The notes: generated by a model from the letters alone, not told the origin. Counted from the first letter of the stretch, positions 28,801 through 36,855 are shown. The stretch: DNA of 64,000 nucleotides from Anaeromyxobacter oryzae (GCF_023169945.1 NZ_AP025591.1:3778481-3842480), one strand, 5' to 3'. Program-made: numbers and translations.

Positions 28801-28902
28801 CCGGTCGGGCCCGCGGCGCTGGACTTCGGGTTCAACGTCACGCCGGATCACAGCATCAACGAGCGGATGTTCGCGCCGCACTTCACCATTGGATTGTTCT
28901 AG
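25825..28902 (+). CDS. tamA: BamA/TamA-family outer-membrane assembly protein
   Basis: 1025 residues. GTG 25825 overlaps the tamB stop (GTGA); an in-frame ATG at 25813 is an alternative. A signal peptide (about 1-30, ending AAARAGG) is followed by several POTRA domains to about residue 610. Examples are RVESISFEGNAAVSVPLLAK and VRIGRIVVLGNRRTRGELV. The Omp85 barrel starts near QGLGYSIANGPRAELEY, with GGASTMRGY near 890, and ends in Phe (FTIGLF), the beta-signal for membrane insertion. Pairing with TamB suggests TamA function. The length and number of POTRAs exceed E. coli TamA and are closer to BamA-like myxobacterial paralogues. Confidence 0.88.
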   Translation: MSRRASGAYTCRRTRAVAVAVAAALALPAAARAGGAPARVAAVDLHLPEGEPREGAAQLVAVVVGEPLSIAALRLTVQRLYLTGRYRSVVVRELPADPPAGARGTWVRLGVEALPIRRVERVVIRKDRGGPDEEALRGAARLDPGDSFDDVALEEAVARVRALLGRHGFHGAVVETRVSGDARVAVDLAVRTGSPTRVRTVRAGERGDPAAAFADRLRTRPGEILDEDVLADDVRALRAALHHAGYRRARVGTPVIAVEGATADVEIPAAAGPRIAFVYRGNEVIPAAVLERQLGLEEDQPVDAPAIDAAVDRLRAYYRARGYAAARVEAEERRLGADLLVVLHVHEGLPYRLGSVVVEGVSAREPAAIRDRLFALLEADEGEASGGEDDAARALLASIPGVTAPPSSPPPLAPRARWDEAAWDRAAERVVGAYRAEGFLEAVYLGGSVTLDGARRIADATVRFREGPLTRVESISFEGNAAVSVPLLAKESRLAPGEPLAFDRVEETRVAILRLYLSRGYYYARVEAREELDRERHVAAVRFVVDEGPQVRIGRIVVLGNRRTRGELVRSAIDVDEGRVYDPEAVARSQASLLRLGIFRSVNLRLQDADSPQPVKDLAVEVAERPYATLTQGLGYSIANGPRAELEYTRPNVLGRAIELAARGKVNYLVDVAGFGPNVAGKDFGERIEGRADVGLRWSRLELLPFQASARADAIGEILHRRAYDLRRRSAVSGLDVGLTSRVGFSLQYELEVDDIRRTSFSGQLTQADIERLRFDEGVTTLQVIRPSFTLDYRDNAAHPHRGWFAAGAFEYGHSLGSGGDRVALGLLPGSDIHTNMVKLSGTASGYLPIGRASVLALSLRGGRVFPLDDGSRTIIPRRFFLGGASTMRGYAEEEMIPEDVRADLSAAARACATSVTGVGCTDQGRRIAAGQLPVSEGGEAFVLVKSEVRLSLTPSVEAGFFVDVGNVWLNPNAVDLLALRANAGLGLRFVTPVGPAALDFGFNVTPDHSINERMFAPHFTIGLF

Positions 28903-28930
28903 ACGTCACGCCATCGGTACCGCCCCGTAA

Positions 28931-29110
28931 CCCGTGGCCGTGCCCGTGAGCGTGCCCGAACCCGTGCCCGTGACCCGCCTCCCGTGGCCCCTGGGCCGTT
29001 CCCGTGCCCCGCAGTGCGAGCGCTGGCGGGCACGTCTCACGGGCCACGGGCCACGGGAATCGGGAGGCGGTCACGGAGAGGCCGGGCACGTGTACGGGCA
29101 CGGCCACGGG
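28931..29110. repeat. 180-bp imperfect inverted repeat of CCCGTG-type hexamers
   Basis: Outer arms 28931-28958 and 29083-29110 are complementary at 25 of 28 positions, the three mismatches being together (GAG against TGT). Inner arms starting at 28968 (CCGTGACCCGCCTCCCG) and ending at 29076 (CGGGAGGCGGTCACGG) pair with a single-base bulge. Further CCCGTG/CACGGG units pair towards a loop near 29012-29026. The element fills most of the gap between the convergent tamA-like and FAD-oxidase genes and could act as a bidirectional transcription barrier. No T-tract is present. Confidence 0.8.
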
Positions 29111-29138
29111 GCGCGGGCGCCTGTGAAGACCCAGCGGC

Positions 29139-30605
29139 TCAGGACGCCGGCCGGATGTTCTGGTTCAGCCGGAACAGGTTCTCCGGGTCGTACTTCGCCT
29201 TGAGCTGCGCGAGCCGGCCGTAGTTCGGGCCGTAGGCGCCCTGGATGCGCGCCGTCTCGTCCTCCGGCATGAAGTTCACGTACACGCCGCCGGTGGCGTG
29301 CGGGGCGAGCGCGTCGAACAGCGAGCGCGCCCAGGCGATGCAGCGCGCGTCGTCCGCCGGTTCACGCCAGCGCCCGTGCGCGTTCACCACGAACTCGACG
29401 TCCCGGTGCGGGTAGGCCGTCGCGGTGGCGGGGACGCGGTTCACCGCCCCGCCGAGCTGTCCGAGGAACAGCTCGCACTCGGGCGAGGGCAGCTTGCCGG
29501 CGTGATCGAGGAGGACGTCGATCGCGCCGTCGGAGAGCGTCCGCAGGTCGTGCGACTTCCAGTAGTTCCGGGCGCCCGGCGTGAGCAGCGCGTCGAACGC
29601 CGTCTGCCAGGCGACGAAGGGAGCGGGGCCGAGGTGCTCGCCGATGGGCGTCCCGAGCTTCCGCAGCGGCTCGACCGCCTGCCGACCCGCCTCGAGCTCT
29701 CCTGCCCAGCAGATGGCGAGGGCGAGGATCTCGGTCCCGTGGACCTCCGGCGCGAGGAACGGCAGCGGGGGTGCCTTCCGCAGCACGCCCCAGCACGCGA
29801 GCTCGTCCGGCGCGCGGGCGACGATCTCGCGGTAGCCCTGCAGCACCTCCCGCGCCCTCGAGAGCGGATGGACCACGAGCCCCGCGAGCACCTCGGGGCC
29901 GACCGGGTGCAGCCGGAACTCGAAGGAGGTCACCACGCCGAAGTTGCCGCCTCCGCCGCGCAGCGCCCAGAACAGGTCCGGGTTCTCCTGCTCGCTCGCG
30001 TGGATCAGCGCGCCGTCCGCGGTCACCACGTCGGCGGAGAGCAGGTTGTCCACCGTGAGGCCGTACCTGCGGCTCAGCCAGCCGAAGCCGCCGCCGAGGG
30101 TGAGCCCGGCCACGCCCGTCGTCGAGTTGATGCCGGTCGGCGTCGCGAGCCCGAACGCCTGGGTCTCGAGATCGAGCTCGCCGAGCGTCACCCCGGGCTC
30201 GACGCGCGCCGTCCGGGCCGCGGGATCGACCCGCACCGACTTCATCGGCGTGAGATCGATCATGAGGCCGCCGTCGCAGGAGGCGTTCCCCGCCACGTTG
30301 TGGCCGCCGCCCCGCACGGCCAGGTCGATCCCGTGACGGCTCGCCACGCTGACCGCGCGGATCACGTCCGCCGCGCCGGCCGCGCGGACGACGGCGGCGG
30401 GGTGCCGATCGATCATCGCGTTCCAGAGCGTGCGCGCCGCCTCGTACCCGGGCTCGCCCGGCAGGCAGAGCGCCCCCCGCACCTGGCCGCGCAGCGCCTC
30501 CAGCGCCTCCGGAGGCAATCCGCTCTCCCGGCTGGTGCGCTTCGCGGTCCCCCCCGTGGCCTGGGGCGGGAGCTTCGTCTCCGACGAGATCTCTCTCTGG
30601 CTCAT
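29139..30605 (-). CDS. FAD-linked oxidoreductase, berberine-bridge type
   Basis: 488 residues. The PP-loop RGGGHNVAGNASCDGGLMID holds the His expected for covalent 8-alpha-histidyl FAD. The second FAD segment GVAGLTLGGGFGWLSRRYGL lacks the Cys seen in bicovalent members, so a single covalent link is expected. The BBE C-terminal domain ends NYGRLAQLKAKYDPENLFRLNQNI. The frame stays open to 30818, but the ATG at 30605 has GGAGGAG 3 nt upstream and is preferred. There is no signal peptide. The substrate is unknown; relatives oxidise sugars, alkaloids or other alcohols. Confidence 0.88.
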   Translation of the reverse strand: MSQREISSETKLPPQATGGTAKRTSRESGLPPEALEALRGQVRGALCLPGEPGYEAARTLWNAMIDRHPAAVVRAAGAADVIRAVSVASRHGIDLAVRGGGHNVAGNASCDGGLMIDLTPMKSVRVDPAARTARVEPGVTLGELDLETQAFGLATPTGINSTTGVAGLTLGGGFGWLSRRYGLTVDNLLSADVVTADGALIHASEQENPDLFWALRGGGGNFGVVTSFEFRLHPVGPEVLAGLVVHPLSRAREVLQGYREIVARAPDELACWGVLRKAPPLPFLAPEVHGTEILALAICWAGELEAGRQAVEPLRKLGTPIGEHLGPAPFVAWQTAFDALLTPGARNYWKSHDLRTLSDGAIDVLLDHAGKLPSPECELFLGQLGGAVNRVPATATAYPHRDVEFVVNAHGRWREPADDARCIAWARSLFDALAPHATGGVYVNFMPEDETARIQGAYGPNYGRLAQLKAKYDPENLFRLNQNIRPAS

Positions 30606-30906
30606 GGTCTCTCCTCCGGTCCGCGAGCACGCGCCGGCGACGCGCTCCGCATCGCTCCGAGGTCGACGCCGGCCCGCAACGCGCGCAAGGAATGGCGGCG
30701 CGCCGGCGAGCGGACAAGGCCGTTTCGCTCCCGTGGCGCGGGGGAGCCCAAGATGTCCACGGGCAGGCCTCCGCCGGTCGGCGTGGCCGTCCGGTCGGAC
30801 GCCGATCCCGCGGGCCACCGGCCGGCGAAGGGCGGCGCTCCCGCGAAGGGGGCGAACCCGCGGGAATCGCGCGGAACAAATACTTTTCCGGCCGGGTAGC
30901 CCTCGC
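30606..30906. other. 301-nt intergenic gap upstream of the FAD oxidase
   Basis: Between the FAD oxidase and the phosphatase gene, both on the minus strand. A less GC-rich patch lies at about 30868-30890. I find no convincing -35/-10 pair, hairpin or small gene. Any promoter of the oxidase should lie here. Confidence 0.4.
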
Positions 30907-31560
30907 CTACCGCGGGAAGCGCGCCATGACCTCGAAGAACGTCTCGAAGACGTCGTGCGGGAGGCCGCGCTCGCCGCAGTACTTCACGAGTGACGAGCCC
31001 CTCCGCGCGAACACGTGATCGGCGGCGTCCGCCGCGTGCCGGTCGCCGGTTCCGTCGCCGCAGAGCACGACGCGGTGCCCGGCGGCCTGGAGCTCCCGGA
31101 CGACGCTTCCCTTGCAGAAGCCGCAGTAGCCGCAGTCCTCGCCGTGGAAGGCGACGGTGAGCCCCTCCGGGGCGCAGCTCGCGTGGTTCGCGCGGAGCTC
31201 GACGTGGGTGCGGAGCGGTGGCGGCAGGCGATCCAGCACCGGCTCGATGTAGACGTCGAGCCCGGCGGAGACGACGAGGAAGGGGCGGCCCGCGTCGCGC
31301 GACGCCGCGACGAACGCCTCGAACCCCGGTCGCCACGCGAACCGGCCGAGCGCGAACGCGGCGATCTCGTCGCGGGTGGCGCGGATGCCGCCGAAGATCG
31401 CGACGAGGAGCCGGCCGAAGTCGAGCTCGCCGGCGTGGTAGCGCGCCGCCTGGGCGCGGTAGTGCTCCACTCCGACGAAGCGGTACGCGACCTCGTCGCC
31501 GAGGTCCTCGGTGAGCGCGGTGCCGTCGAAGTCGCACACGATGGCCCAGGGCGCGGGCAT
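30907..31560 (-). CDS. MtnX-like HAD-IB phosphatase
   Basis: 217 residues. Motif I is DFDGTAL (nucleophile and acid Asp), motif II SAG near residue 98 (FLVVSAGLDVYIEP), and the Mg-binding motif GDGTGDRHAA near 168. A GYCGFCKG segment holds two of a group of cysteines found in MtnX-type enzymes. These hydrolyse phosphorylated intermediates such as the methionine-salvage enol phosphate or phosphoserine; no other mtn gene is nearby, so the substrate is open. The start follows the methyltransferase stop by 16 nt, so the two are probably co-transcribed. Confidence 0.8.
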   Translation of the reverse strand: MPAPWAIVCDFDGTALTEDLGDEVAYRFVGVEHYRAQAARYHAGELDFGRLLVAIFGGIRATRDEIAAFALGRFAWRPGFEAFVAASRDAGRPFLVVSAGLDVYIEPVLDRLPPPLRTHVELRANHASCAPEGLTVAFHGEDCGYCGFCKGSVVRELQAAGHRVVLCGDGTGDRHAADAADHVFARRGSSLVKYCGERGLPHDVFETFFEVMARFPR

Positions 31561-31576
31561 GGGGAGGGATCATGTA

Positions 31577-32119
31577 CTACGGGCGCTCTGCGGTCGCCAT
31601 CACGCCGAACCCGGCCAGCACCGGCCAGGCGCGCGCCGCACGGAAGCCGCTGCCGTCGAGGAGCGCCACGAGCTCCGCCTCGCCGAAGCGCCGGTGGAGC
31701 CGGGACATGCCGCGCCAGAGCAGCATCGAGACGCCGAAGCGGGCCCCGCCGCGGAGCGCGGCGCGGAGCGGCGCCGGGACCGCGCGCGGCTCGAGGAACG
31801 CGACGCGGCCGCCCGGCCGGAGCGCGCCGCGGAGCTCGGCGAGCGCCGAGGCAGGATCCGGGAGGAGGTACAGGAAGCTGTGGCCCGTGACGCCGTCGAA
31901 GACGGCGTCGCGGACGGGGAGCGCGAGGGCGTCCCCCCGGACGAGCGCCAGCGGGACGCCGCCGCTCCGCGCCCGGGCCGCCGCGCGGCGGAGCATGTCG
32001 CCGGACACGTCGAGCCCGAGGTGCCACCGCCCGCGCTCCGCGCGCGCCATCTCGAGGGCGCTCGTGCCCGGGCCGACGCCGAGGTCGAGCACCCGCGGGC
32101 CCGGTACGAGCGCCGCCAT
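31577..32119 (-). CDS. Class I SAM-dependent methyltransferase
   Basis: 180 residues from the first ATG. Motif I is VLDLGVGPGTSALEMA, followed by the acidic LGLDVSGDML, motif IV FDGVTGHSFLYLLPDP and the post-motif LRPGGRVAFLEP. The same frame continues upstream of the ATG with a plausible N-terminal helix (ARAYARFAFGPAAAIYAFV) to about 32220, running into the end of the ppx gene without an ATG, GTG or TTG. The true start may therefore be non-standard or reached from ppx. The substrate is unknown; the membrane-quinone/phospholipid methyltransferase group is possible. Confidence 0.75.
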   Translation of the reverse strand: MAALVPGPRVLDLGVGPGTSALEMARAERGRWHLGLDVSGDMLRRAAARARSGGVPLALVRGDALALPVRDAVFDGVTGHSFLYLLPDPASALAELRGALRPGGRVAFLEPRAVPAPLRAALRGGARFGVSMLLWRGMSRLHRRFGEAELVALLDGSGFRAARAWPVLAGFGVMATAERP

Positions 32120-32216
32120 CTCCCGGCAGTCGCGGCGCCACGCCTCGTTGTCGGTGACGAACGCGTAGATCGCGGCGGCCGGGCCGAACGCGAACCGGGC
32201 GTAGGCCCGGGCGGCG

Positions 32217-33140
32217 CTATCCCGGAGGGAGGCGATCGTAGAGCAGCCCCCAGCGGACGCCGCGGTCGGACACGGTGAGCCGGTCGAAGCCGGCGAGCGC
32301 CATGGCCTCGGCGACGATCGCGCCGCCGGCCAGGATGACGTCGGCGCGCTTCGGCTCCATTCCCGGCAGCGCGGCGCGCGCGGCGACCGGCAGCGCCGCG
32401 AGGCGGGCGAGGAGCGCCTCGACGTCCGCGCGCGCCATCACCGCGCCGTGCACCTTCTCCGCGTCGTAGGCCGGGAGCGCCTGGGCCACCGCGCACAGCG
32501 TGGTGACCGTGCCGGCCACGCCGACGAGCGTCGCGCCCGCCCCCGCCGCGAGCCCCGCGAGCGGCGCGAGCGCGTCCCGGGCGGCGGCGCGGACGCGGGC
32601 CCACTCCACCGCGGCGATGGGATCCGTCGTGACGTGCCGCTCCGTCAGCCGCACCGCCCCGACCTGCAGGCTCGTGCGCGCGCGGGGAGCGGGCCCCTCG
32701 CCCACGATGAACTCGGTGGAGCCGCCGCCGACGTCGAGGACCGCGAGCGGCCCGCCGGCGCCGAAGTCGCGGAACGCGCTCCCGTAGACGAGGCGCGCCT
32801 CCTCGTCGCCGGAGATGATCTCGGGCGAGAGGCCGGCCCGCTCGCGCGCGGCCGCGAAGAAGTCGGCGCCGTTCGCGGCGTCCCGCGCGGCGCTCGTCGC
32901 GACGCACGCGAGGATCTCGGCGCCGAGGCCGCGAGCCTCCGCTGCGTAGGCGGCGACGACGTCCACCGTGCCCTGGATCGCCGCGGGATCGAGCCGGCCG
33001 GTCCGGTCCACCCCGCGGCCGAGGCGGGTGATCTCCGCGCGCTCGAGGACCGGCGCGAGCCCGCCGCCGCGCCGCTCCGCGACGAGGAGCAGGACGGTGT
33101 TGGTGCCGACGTCGATCGCCGCGTAGCGGTTCTTGGACAC
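32217..33140 (-). CDS. Ppx/GppA-family phosphatase
   Basis: 307 residues of the exopolyphosphatase/guanosine pentaphosphatase fold. AAIDVGTNTVLLLVAE is the phosphate-1 motif, LDVGGGSTEFIVGEG phosphate-2, and VAGTVTTLCAV plus ILAGGAIVAEAMAL the later ones. It lacks the C-terminal HD-like domain of E. coli Ppx (513 residues), as in many short bacterial members. It hydrolyses polyphosphate or pppGpp. It lies 46 nt after tolB on the same strand, and the methyltransferase frame overlaps its end. Confidence 0.88.
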   Translation of the reverse strand: MSKNRYAAIDVGTNTVLLLVAERRGGGLAPVLERAEITRLGRGVDRTGRLDPAAIQGTVDVVAAYAAEARGLGAEILACVATSAARDAANGADFFAAARERAGLSPEIISGDEEARLVYGSAFRDFGAGGPLAVLDVGGGSTEFIVGEGPAPRARTSLQVGAVRLTERHVTTDPIAAVEWARVRAAARDALAPLAGLAAGAGATLVGVAGTVTTLCAVAQALPAYDAEKVHGAVMARADVEALLARLAALPVAARAALPGMEPKRADVILAGGAIVAEAMALAGFDRLTVSDRGVRWGLLYDRLPPG

Positions 33141-33186
33141 CCGGCCTCCGTCGCCGCGCGCGGGGACGCCGCCGCGGGGAGAGTCT

Positions 33187-34488
33187 CTAATCCTGCGTCG
33201 GGCCCCACGCCGCGCCGGCGAGCTCGGCGCCCTTCGCGCCGGCGATGACCGTCTGCCGATCGCCCTTCGGGTCCGAGACCACGAGCTGCCAGCTGCCGGC
33301 GCGATCGGTCCGGAACACCAGCAGCCGCCCGTTCGGCGCCCACGAGGGCTCCTCGTTCGTGCGGCCCTGGTCCTGGGTCAGGCGCGTCACGGTGCCCGTG
33401 GCGGGCGCGATGGAGAAGACGTCGAAGACGAGCCGCTCGTCCCGCGCCGTGAACGCGATCTGATCGCCGCGCGGGCTCCACTGCGGCGTCTGGTTGTAGT
33501 TGCCCTGGAAGGTGACCCGCCGGAGGTCGCTGCCGTCCGCGCTCATCACGTAGATCTGGGAGCTGCCGGCGCGATCCGAGGAGAACGCGATGCGGCGGCC
33601 GTCCGGCGACCAGGTCGGGGTGACGTCGATGCACCGCTCCTTCGTGAGCTGGCGTGCCCCGGTGCCGTCGGCGTTCATCACCCACACGTGCGTGTTGCCA
33701 TCCTTCGTCACCGTGAAGGCGATGCGGCTCCCGTCCGGCGAGTACACCGCGCCCATCGCGTTCGCGATGCCGCCGACCGGGCGGAACGACCGGTCCGCGA
33801 GCCGGTACGCCCAGATCTCCGGGCGCCCGGTCCGGTAGCTCGTCACGAGGAGCTCGTTGCCGTCGGGCCGCCAGGTCGGGCTCATGAGCGCCTTCCGCTC
33901 GGTGAGCACCACCCGCGGCGAGCCGCCGTCCACGTCGAACAGGACGAGCTCGTAGATCCCGGGGCGCTTGCGGATCGCCGCGATCTGGGAGGCGAACACG
34001 CCCGGCTCGCGCGTGTAGTAGCGGACGATCTCGTCGGCCATGCGGTGCGCGAGTCGCCGCGGCTCGGCGGCGGACACCTTCAGCGTCTTCACGAGCACCT
34101 CGCGGCCGGCGCGGACCTCGTAGAGGTGCAGCTCCCCCTCCACGTCCGCCGGGGTCCGGGAGAGGCGCGCCTTCACGAGCCCGTCCGCGCCGACGTCCGC
34201 CCAGCGCGCGAACTTGATGGACGTCGCGGCGTAGCCCTCGGACGGATCGGCGAGGAAGCCGCGCGGATCGAGGACGTCGAACAGGCCCGACAGGGCGAGG
34301 TCGGCCCGGACGACCGACGTCGCCTCGGCGGCGGCGGCGCGGGCGTCGCCCTCGCCCGAGAAGTCCACGACCGCGACCGGCAGCGGCCGGAACTCGGGAG
34401 ACCCGACGATGATGGTCGGCCGGTCCTCCGCGAGGGCGGGCAGGGCGGCGAGGAGGAGCGCGGCGAGCGCGAGCGGGCGGGCGGGCAT
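33187..34488 (-). CDS. tolB: Tol-Pal system beta-propeller protein TolB
   Basis: 433 residues with a signal peptide (1-20, ALPALA). The N-terminal TolB domain (about 22-160, PLPVAVVDFSGEGDA) precedes a six-bladed propeller. The PD40 repeats include SPDGSRIAFTVTKDGNTHVW and SPDGRRIAFSSDRAGSSQIY. TolB is periplasmic and links TolA/TolQR energy to Pal. It follows tolA by 21 nt. No pal gene is present downstream. Confidence 0.95.
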   Translation of the reverse strand: MPARPLALAALLLAALPALAEDRPTIIVGSPEFRPLPVAVVDFSGEGDARAAAAEATSVVRADLALSGLFDVLDPRGFLADPSEGYAATSIKFARWADVGADGLVKARLSRTPADVEGELHLYEVRAGREVLVKTLKVSAAEPRRLAHRMADEIVRYYTREPGVFASQIAAIRKRPGIYELVLFDVDGGSPRVVLTERKALMSPTWRPDGNELLVTSYRTGRPEIWAYRLADRSFRPVGGIANAMGAVYSPDGSRIAFTVTKDGNTHVWVMNADGTGARQLTKERCIDVTPTWSPDGRRIAFSSDRAGSSQIYVMSADGSDLRRVTFQGNYNQTPQWSPRGDQIAFTARDERLVFDVFSIAPATGTVTRLTQDQGRTNEEPSWAPNGRLLVFRTDRAGSWQLVVSDPKGDRQTVIAGAKGAELAGAAWGPTQD

Positions 34489-34509
34489 GGCGGGGGCTCC
34501 GGGGGTCGG

Positions 34510-35319
34510 CTACCCGAGGGTGCGCGGGGTGAAGATGACGAGGATGCCGCGGCGGTACTGGTCGCGGCTGCCCTCCGGCGGGGGCGGGACGCGGCGCGTC
34601 CGCGAGAGGGTCCGCTCGAGCGCGCCGTCGAAGAGGCCGTTGCCGCTCGGGGCCTCGACGTTCCAGCGCGCCACGCGGCCGTCCGACTCGATGTAGAGCA
34701 CGACCTTCGCCTCGAGGCTCATCCGGTCGCGGTCCGAGAGCATCTCCGGCACGGAGTAGTTCTGGCGGAGCGCCTGCACGACCTGCGCGAGGTACCGGTC
34801 GCCCTCCGCGGCCTGATCGGCGTCGCCCATCGGATCGCCGTCGGGCGAGCCCCACTGCTCCTGATCGTGCTCCTGCGCCCGGCGCGCGCCCGCGAGGATC
34901 GACGCGACGGACGCGCCGCTCCCGCGCGCCGTGGAACCGGAGGCGTGCGCGGGCGGGGCGGGGGGCGGCGGCTTCGCGGCGAGCGCAGGCCGCGACGCCG
35001 GCGCCGGCTTGGCGGCGGGCGCCACGGGAGCGGGCGCGGCGGGGGCGGGGGCGGCGGCGGGCGCGGGAGCGGGCGGCGTCGGCGCGGCGGGAGCGGGCGG
35101 CGGCGCCGTCGAGGACTTGCGCGGCAGCAGCTCGTCCGGCCGCTTCTGCCCGAGCCGCACGAGCTTCGCGACGATCGGCTTCTGGTCCAGCGTGAGCTCC
35201 GGCCGCGAGGCGGCGGTGAGCGCCCACGCGATGACCGCCGCGTGAACGGTGGCGGACGCGAGGATCGCCGGCCAGGAGCGGTCGCGCCGCCCGAGCGCCG
35301 TCGCCACCGGGATCGTCAT
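34510..35319 (-). CDS. tolA: TolA/TonB-like energy transducer
   Basis: 269 residues. One N-terminal membrane helix (about 16-36, ILASATVHAAVIAWAL) is followed by a Pro/Ala-rich periplasmic stretch (about 70-130) instead of the long helix of enterobacterial TolA. The C-terminal TonB/TolA domain covers about 180-269, with AKVVLYIESDGRVARWNVEA and GLFDGALERTL. ATG 35319 overlaps the tolR stop (ATGA). Its place between tolR and tolB argues for TolA function; by sequence it could also be called TonB-family. Confidence 0.87.
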   Translation of the reverse strand: MTIPVATALGRRDRSWPAILASATVHAAVIAWALTAASRPELTLDQKPIVAKLVRLGQKRPDELLPRKSSTAPPPAPAAPTPPAPAPAAAPAPAAPAPVAPAAKPAPASRPALAAKPPPPAPPAHASGSTARGSGASVASILAGARRAQEHDQEQWGSPDGDPMGDADQAAEGDRYLAQVVQALRQNYSVPEMLSDRDRMSLEAKVVLYIESDGRVARWNVEAPSGNGLFDGALERTLSRTRRVPPPPEGSRDQYRRGILVIFTPRTLG

Positions 35320-35780
35320 CGACGCCGCGCCTCCTTCTCCGGCGCCGCGCGCACGTGCTCGGGCGCGGGGTTCGTGATCATCCCGACGTTCACGATCCCC
35401 GCGCGCTGCACCGTCGCCATCACGTCGACGACGAACCCGTAGGGCAGCCCCTTGTCGGCCATGAGGTACAGCTCGTGGTCCTTCTGCGCCCGGGGATTCG
35501 CGCGGAGCTTGTCCTCGAGCAGGTCGTAGGGGATCTGCGCCGCGTCCTCCGTCGAGCCGAGCCACAGCGTCTTGTCGCGCTTGATCGAGAGGACGAGCTT
35601 CTGCTCCTCCGCGTCCACGGGCTTCGCGCGCGCGTCCGGCAGGTTCACCTCGACGCCCTGCTGGATGAGCGGCGCGGTGACCATGAAGATGATGAGCAGC
35701 ACGAGCATCACGTCGACGAGCGGCGTGACGTTGATCTCGGTGAGGGTCTGGCGGCCTCCGCCGCCCGAGGACATCGCCAC
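35316..35780 (-). CDS. tolR: ExbD/TolR-family proton-channel protein
   Basis: 154 residues. One membrane helix (about 20-42) contains the conserved TPLVDVMLVLLIIFMV with its proton-relay Asp. The periplasmic ExbD domain ends near GIVNVGMI. With TolQ it forms the proton-driven motor that energises TolA. The first ATG (35780) or the second (35774) may be used. Gap to tolQ is 9 nt. Confidence 0.94.
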   Translation of the reverse strand: MAMSSGGGGRQTLTEINVTPLVDVMLVLLIIFMVTAPLIQQGVEVNLPDARAKPVDAEEQKLVLSIKRDKTLWLGSTEDAAQIPYDLLEDKLRANPRAQKDHELYLMADKGLPYGFVVDVMATVQRAGIVNVGMITNPAPEHVRAAPEKEARRR

Positions 35781-35789
35781 GGCTCGCTC

Positions 35790-36542
35790 CTAGCTGAAGA
35801 AGTGCCGCCGGACGATGTTGAGGAAGTCGTTCGAGAAGTTGGTCATCTCGCTGTCGAGCACGCGGATCTTCGAGACGAAGAAGTTGTACGCCACCACCGC
35901 CGGGATCGCGGCGAAGAGGCCGACGGCGGTCGCGATGAGCGCCTCGCTGATCGGGCGGGCCACCGTCGCGAGGTTCGCGTTGCCCATGCGGTAGATGTCG
36001 TGGAACGCGGACATGATGCCCCAGACCGTGCCGAAGAGCCCGACGAACGGCGCGGCGCTCGCGGTCGTGCCGAGGAACGGCACCTGCCGCTCGAGCGCGG
36101 TCACCTCCGACGCGGCGGCGCGCTTGAGGGCGCGCTCGACGTTCTCGATGCCGCCGAGCTCGTCGGACATGCCGCGCGGCTCGCCGTTCTCCTTCTTCCC
36201 GGCCGTCACCTTCGAGAGCTCGACGTAGCCGGCGCGGAAGACGTGGCTGAGGGGCGAGCCGACGAGCGACTCGGCGGCCTGGTAGATCGCGTCGAGGCGC
36301 TTCGACTGCCAGAACGTCTCGAGGAACTTCACCGACTCGTCCTGCGCGCGCCGGATCTGGAGCCACTTCTTCACGATGATGGCCCACGACACCGCCGACG
36401 CGCTGAGGAGCAGCAGGAGGACGCCGATGCCGACCGGCCCGGAGTGACGGGCGATCTCGAGGTAGTCGAGCCCGTCACCGCCCGCGGCGGCGAGCGGCGG
36501 GCGAGAGGCGAGGAGGGGGAGGAGCGATGGGACGGTCGTCAT
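35790..36542 (-). CDS. tolQ: MotA/TolQ/ExbB proton-channel protein TolQ
   Basis: 250 residues with three membrane helices at about 34-55, 145-170 and 185-210. The conserved channel segment is PFVGLFGTVWGIMSAF followed by ISEALIATAVGLFAAIPAVVAYN. First gene of tolQRAB. TAGAGG (36563 down to 36558) lies 15 nt upstream as a possible -10 box, and no Shine-Dalgarno is visible. Confidence 0.94.
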   Translation of the reverse strand: MTTVPSLLPLLASRPPLAAAGGDGLDYLEIARHSGPVGIGVLLLLLSASAVSWAIIVKKWLQIRRAQDESVKFLETFWQSKRLDAIYQAAESLVGSPLSHVFRAGYVELSKVTAGKKENGEPRGMSDELGGIENVERALKRAAASEVTALERQVPFLGTTASAAPFVGLFGTVWGIMSAFHDIYRMGNANLATVARPISEALIATAVGLFAAIPAVVAYNFFVSKIRVLDSEMTNFSNDFLNIVRRHFFS

Positions 36543-36855
36543 GGCAGGGATCGGTCACCTCTAGCACGGGGCGCGCGGGTGGGCGCGGCCCCCACCCGGC
36601 CATTCTCGGCGCGGAGACGGGGGTTCGCGAACAAAACGCCCGGGGCGACGAAATCTCTCCCGGGAGGCGCGGCTCACATCTTCCCACCCGCTGGGTGTGA
36701 GGAGTCGCCACGGATCGTGCCGGGCCGGCACCGGGAAGCCTGCCGGCAATGCATAATTCTCCCCGTTTCGCCGTCCAACCCCCGTGGCACGTGCGTTGCT
36801 CAACTGGACGGTGCCTGGGCCCCGAAGGGCCGGAACCTGCTGGAGGAGAATCCCA
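36543..36855. other. 313-nt divergent intergenic region, tolQ and lipoprotein
   Basis: Contains the divergent 5' regions. On the minus strand, TAGAGG at 36563-36558 may be the tolQ -10. On the plus strand, CATAAT at 36752-36757 may be the -10 of the lipoprotein gene, and GGAGGAG (36842-36848) is its ribosome site. A partly palindromic CACCC-GCT-GGGTG hairpin flanked by TCACA/TGTGA lies at 36674-36700. No gene is evident. Confidence 0.45.

Noticed and set aside
25783..28881. 1032-residue minus-strand frame opposite the tamA-like gene
   Set aside because: Composition typical of an antisense shadow; the sense frame has POTRA and Omp85 motifs.
28931..29110. CRISPR-like array
   Set aside because: The repeats are degenerate hexamers arranged as an inverted repeat, with no regular spacers and no cas genes near.
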